Below, one piece after another: positions 60,400 to 64,000 of a stretch of DNA of 64,000 bases. Origin of the DNA: Mauremys mutica (taxonomy: Eukaryota; Chordata; Testudines; Geoemydidae); the NCBI RefSeq assembly GCF_020497125.1, contig NC_059084.1, positions 6,041,501 to 6,105,500 on the forward strand. The letters run 5' to 3'. Position 1 is the stretch's first letter; the number at the start of each line of letters is the position of its first letter. The position numbers and the translations under genes are program-made. Below the pieces are notes generated by a model. The model was not told the DNA's origin, did no database searches, and saw nothing but the letters and a program-made list of their open reading frames with translations.

Positions 60400-60639
60400 C
60401 TGGAATGGGGGTTTGCGAGGGGAGAGATACAAGACAGACACCTTTGAAAACAGGCTCGATGCAGAATGTGGGAGCCTTCCGAGCCGTGACAGGGGTCTCA
60501 ACTGCAGGACACTGGCCAGCTGAGCTCTTGCAAATTCCTTCCGTCTAATGGAATGTAGGCCAGGCAGCGCCCATCTGCCAATCCAAGGTACTTACACAGC
60601 CCCCTTTACTGGAGTGTCTGAGTAAAGTTAGTGTATACA

Positions 60640-60730
60640 CACGTCCCTGCAATGCTCCCAGTCGAGCAGTGCTATTATCTCCATTTTATAGCTCGGGGAA
60701 TGAGGCCCAGAGAGATTAGGCCCAAATGTG
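60640..60730 (-). repeat. MIR/CORE-SINE-like fragment
   Basis: GCTATTATCTCCATTTTATA GCTCGGGGAATGAGGCCCAG AGAGATTAGG is the reverse MIR-type core. Confidence 0.55.
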
Positions 60731-60799
60731 CTAAACTGACTTCTAATTTTGAGTGTCCAGTTTTGTACACTTTGGGGGAGGGCCTCCTCAGAGGTGCCG

Positions 60800-61255
60800 A
60801 GCACCACAGCAGAGAAGGAATTTTTCAGTTAGCTGATTTCCCATCCAAAAAAATACTAGTTTGTTGAAAACAAAACTGTTTGTGGGAAAGAGTTGGTTTT
60901 GATCCATTTCTCTGCCCAAAAAGTTTCAAAAATTGTTAGAATGTCATGGTCTGATATTTTCTAAACAAAGTATTCCGGTGTCCCTGTTGGAAGTCACTTT
61001 TCGTTTTGAAATCGGAATTAATTAGAGTAAAAATCATGAAATAAAATAAAAAATAGTTCAAATTGAAACAAAATGTTTCAGAATTGTGTAAGCAAAATGT
61101 ATCAATTGATCCAAACTGATTTATTTTATTTTGGTTCATGAAAATTTGAGATTTCGATTGTTCTTCCTGATTCACGATCGGAAAATATTTTGGGAAAAGA
61201 AAAAAAACAAACATTTTCCCGGTACAAGAAAACCATTTCCTGACCATCTCTCCTG
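60800..61255. repeat. AT-rich dispersed repeat, copy 9
   Basis: AAACAAAACTGTTTGTGGG, CAAATTGAAACAAAATGTTT and GAAAATTTGAGATTTCGATT, ending ACAAGAAAACCATTTCCTGA CCATCTCTCCT, follow the same order as 51590-51890. Confidence 0.55.
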
Positions 61256-61374
61256 AGCACCCACCCCTGTCCTTGGTGTCCTTGGGAGCCGTTGGTATCT
61301 GGCACCTCTGGAAATCAGAACCATTAGGTCTAAAATTTGGACACTCAAAACTAGGTGCCACTTTTGAAAGTTTA

Positions 61375-61485
61375 TGCCTAAGTGACTTGGCCATGGTCTC
61401 ACAAGGAGTCTGTGGCAAAGCAGGGAACTGAACCTTGATCGTCTGAACCAATTGGTGGTACCCTAGCCAGTGGGTCATCTCTCCT
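61375..61485 (-). repeat. MIR/CORE-SINE-like fragment
   Basis: CTAAGTGACTTGGCCATGGT, GTCTGTGGCAAAGCAGGGAA and CTGAACCTTGATCGTCTGAA match the reverse MIR-type core and head. Confidence 0.5.
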
Positions 61486-62589
61486 CTCTCTCTGTCACTT
61501 TCACCCCAGCTATCTGAGCAAACCCCATTTCTCTCTGGCTGATTCAGTTGCTCTATCCAGACAGAGGCCATTTCTGGAAGTGACGCCTTCTATCAGCAGG
61601 GCTGGCCTAGGTTTCATAGATCCTGTGACCAGATCTCACAAAACTCCCGACATATGCTTAGCAGCTACACAAGCACAGATGCCATTGGTAGGGATGGGGG
61701 GAAATGTTTTGCTTAATTTCAAACCATCGAACATACTGGAAAAGAGCCAGTGGTAAAATCTCGCTGGCTCACTGCTGTGCTAGCTTGTGACGCTGCTGTC
61801 CAGCGATGGATGGATGGATGGAGAAACAGAGAAGTTGAATAGAAAGGGGAGGCCACAGGGCACTGACAGATCAAACAGTCCACGGCAGCTCTATTACTGT
61901 CATATGTCTGGCAGTAGCTGCCAGCAGCGCTGTTGCTACTGGAGCTGTCAGTTGTTTGGTGGCGGCACTTAGAAACGCTGGTTGCACAGGGCAGCTTCAC
62001 AGGTGACCGAAGGCTGAGGCCGCCACCACCTGTCAGTTTAAGACAGGAGCTGCTGTGGGGAGCGGAGCAGTGACATTGCTAAGGGCTTCGTCTCCGAGGC
62101 GGCATTTCCCCTGGGGTTAGTTTGCAGACCCAGTCATTCTTCCTCTTGACTTAGAGCCATACAACTTGCAACGCTGTCGAACTGCATCCCATCAGTGTAA
62201 TATCGCTCGGTTAGAACCGCTGGAGGAATCTGCCAGCTAGTGATGCAGGATATTTCAGCTGGACCTTTGCCTCTGGGCAGCTGCCACCTTTCTGTGGACA
62301 TGCCCCTACTGAACCAACACGGCAAGAAGCAGCAGAACAGAGGGGACAGCATCTATGGATTAGCTCTCCAAAGCCGCAGCCAAATGCATGTAAGGGGGAG
62401 AGAGGAGATGAGGGGTGGGAGGGGAGTGGTAACGTTTGCTGTGGGCAGAAAGTCTGATTGGCGCCACTGATTATCTGACAGGGTGACGGTGCTGCCTGTG
62501 CCCATCATTCTCCCATTGTGGCCCTGGCGCAAGGTTTCATCTCCCAACCATGATCACGGCCGTACCTCACCCCTGCCCGATGGGGAATG
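61486..62589. other. Non-coding segment upstream of FN3-1 exon
   Basis: About 1.1 kb with a short GGAT/GATG tandem (61806-61823). I looked here for the missing FN3-1 first-half exon and signal peptide and saw neither. Confidence 0.5.
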
Positions 62590-63450
62590 AAAGGTCTGAA
62601 GCTCCTGGAACGATCTCCTATGGTGTAACCCCTTGGGGTTTAGAGAGCATGACCCCCAAGGAGGGAGAGGGAGCAGTGAGAGGGGTGGCTCTGGAGTTGC
62701 AGAGAGAAAGAAGGACTGCAGCCCGCAGGCCCTCACGAAGTGAAGCAGCAGAGAACCTGCCTGAAGCCTGGGAAGGGCAGGGCGGCTGATCGGGGACAGC
62801 CCAGGACAGGAGCCAGGAGGAGCCCTGTGCCGGGGGGGAATCGCCCCAGAAGGACAGGCCGGAGATGGACCCAGGATCACGCCTGCCCAGAGCTGGGTGG
62901 GGCTGTGAGTACTGGGGTTAGTGACTCTGCATTGGGAATAAGGAGGGAGGCTGTAGCTAGTTCAGTGGGGAGGGGGTCGCTCTGTGGCTTGGCAGAGAGC
63001 GGCAGAAGAGGGCACCGGAGGGGTTTGCTGGGGAAAGTTCACTGGCGCCGAAGACGACCAAGAGCCCCCAAGACTCACCACTGGACTGGAACTTTGCTCA
63101 GGACTCCTGAACTCTGCTCAGGACTCCTGAACTCTGTGTGCAGACGCATTGCTCGGTGTCTGCCCTTCCAGACTGTGCTCCCACTGGGCCTTGTCTTGGA
63201 TGCAGCCCTGTTTTACTGCTCCCCCTATATTTCCCCTTGTTGTTTTTCTCCTCTCATCCCTCTGTAAATAAATAAATATCTCCCTTTGTTATATCCATTG
63301 TACTTTTCCTCTGGGGGGTTTGGAACAGGTGCCCCTGGGGTGGAAGGGATTTTTTCCTGCTGCGTTCCTGCGCGCGCTCTCTCTTGGCCAGAGCTGCCTG
63401 CAGAGAAGACTCCATCTCGGCTACGAGGGCGCTAGAGTTACAATGGCAAT
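62590..63450 (+). mobile_element. Possible LTR-type element
   Basis: A GC-rich block passes into a region with a polyadenylation-like TAAATAAATAAATATC (63264-63279) and then CTTTGTTATATCCATTGTAC. The layout resembles the end of a + strand LTR retroelement transcript. An open frame of 175 codons here has no domain features. Borders and class are unresolved. Confidence 0.35.
63095..63134 (+). repeat. Perfect 20-bp tandem duplication
   Basis: The unit TGCTCAGGACTCCTGAACTC occurs twice back to back. It lies within the LTR-like block. Confidence 0.95.
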
Positions 63451-64000
63451 TCAGATAAGCCTAGGGGAAAGGAAAGAGTATCCTCGCTCTGACACTAACC
63501 CATGCTCGCTTCAGCTATAATGAGACATCTCTGGTGAGGCTGATTGAGTGGAGTTTGTGGTCACAAAACCAAGAGGAAGGGAGACATTGAGAGAAAGAGA
63601 CAACTGCTCCCTGGACTGCTAGTCTGTGACTGAGTTGACAGGTCCATGCGTCTGAAACTACTATGACTGACAGGTTTCTGACCCCTAAGCTTCTGAACTG
63701 ATGCCTTCTTTAAGGTCCAGAAATTACTCTTTAAATCTGAGCACTAGGGAAAGCCTTAGGCAGGTAGCAGTGAATGTCTGTGAGAAGGGAATTGCCTGGA
63801 TCACTGGAATTCTGACAATCTCCCGTGCACACTGCAGCCCTGGTTGTAACTGGGGATGGGGAAGTGAGAAACATTCAAGTCCAGCTGAGCAAACAGGTCC
63901 CTGCAGAGCTAGAAGCAGCATTGGCGAAAGCCCATCCAACAGCCGGTGTGCATGCATGCATTCCTTGCTGATAGCTTGCTGATAGCTACCCTCCTCTGCT
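63451..64000. other. Window edge, no recognised features
   Basis: About 550 bp with no exon, repeat border or promoter element that I can support. Confidence 0.5.

Noticed and set aside
431..60399. COL14A1 or COL12A1 as the gene identity
   Set aside because: Only five FN3 modules follow a single vWA. Collagen XIV should have about seven after vWA and collagen XII has several vWA domains.
60936..61571. 211-codon open frame on the - strand
   Set aside because: It runs through an AT-rich dispersed repeat and a MIR-like fragment. No splice support and no family features.
62740..63267. 175-codon open frame on the + strand
   Set aside because: No domain, signal peptide or family motif. GC-rich composition explains the lack of stops, and it lies in an LTR-like block.
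60400..64000. Missing first half of FN3-1 and signal peptide
   Set aside because: No minus-strand segment with the FN3 A-C strand pattern, core Trp and a phase 1 donor was found, so I did not annotate one.
1..64000. CRISPR array, prokaryotic operon or novel defence system
   Set aside because: Introns, LINE/SINE content and sparse coding show vertebrate DNA. No spaced direct repeats or operon structure.

Overview
The window is vertebrate genomic DNA, most likely from a turtle (otherwise another non-avian sauropsid). It holds short exons with GT-AG borders separated by kilobase introns. It also carries a CR1 LINE, a tRNA-derived SINE that shares the CR1 tail, hAT transposons with 8-bp target duplications, and several palindromic MITE families. 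These repeats are the kind I associate with turtle genomes, but the species call is inference.

One host gene is recognisable, on the minus strand across almost the whole window (60399 down to 431). It is a FACIT-type collagen, best matched to COL20A1. I traced 25 exons by hand with matching intron phases and no internal stop or frameshift, giving about 1,120 codons. The domain order is: second half of an N-terminal FN3; a long charged spacer (2 exons); one von Willebrand A domain with a full MIDAS (4 exons); five FN3 domains (two exons each); a thrombospondin-N/laminin-G-like (TSPN) domain (4 exons); a Cys-rich linker; and the start of a Gly-X-Y triple helix (3 exons). One vWA domain with 1+5 FN3 modules fits collagen XX and not XIV or XII. 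The signal peptide and first half of FN3-1 lie above 64000. The rest of the triple helix and the C-terminus lie below position 1.

Layout, in + coordinates. 1-6.4 kb: triple-helix exons, a CR1 fragment and a solo-LTR-like element. 6.4-9 kb: a GAAA microsatellite touching a splice acceptor, a decayed hAT element with a nested insertion, and a palindrome with ZNF143-like arms. 10-19.6 kb: linker and TSPN exons. 20-23 kb: a perfect hAT MITE and a nested SINE/MITE stack. 26.7-48.3 kb: FN3 exons in large repeat-rich introns. 49.7-56.3 kb: vWA exons, with a nested inverted-repeat element at 55.2-56.1 kb. 58.8-60.4 kb: spacer and FN3-1 exons. 60.4-64 kb: intron or upstream sequence with old repeats and an LTR-like stretch.

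The encoded protein would be a secreted matrix protein that sits on fibril surfaces. The vWA, FN3 and TSPN modules project outward and the collagen segment trimerises. I found no second host gene, no tRNA or rRNA gene, no CRISPR array and no novel multigene system. The unusual material is in splice-site details and nested mobile elements.
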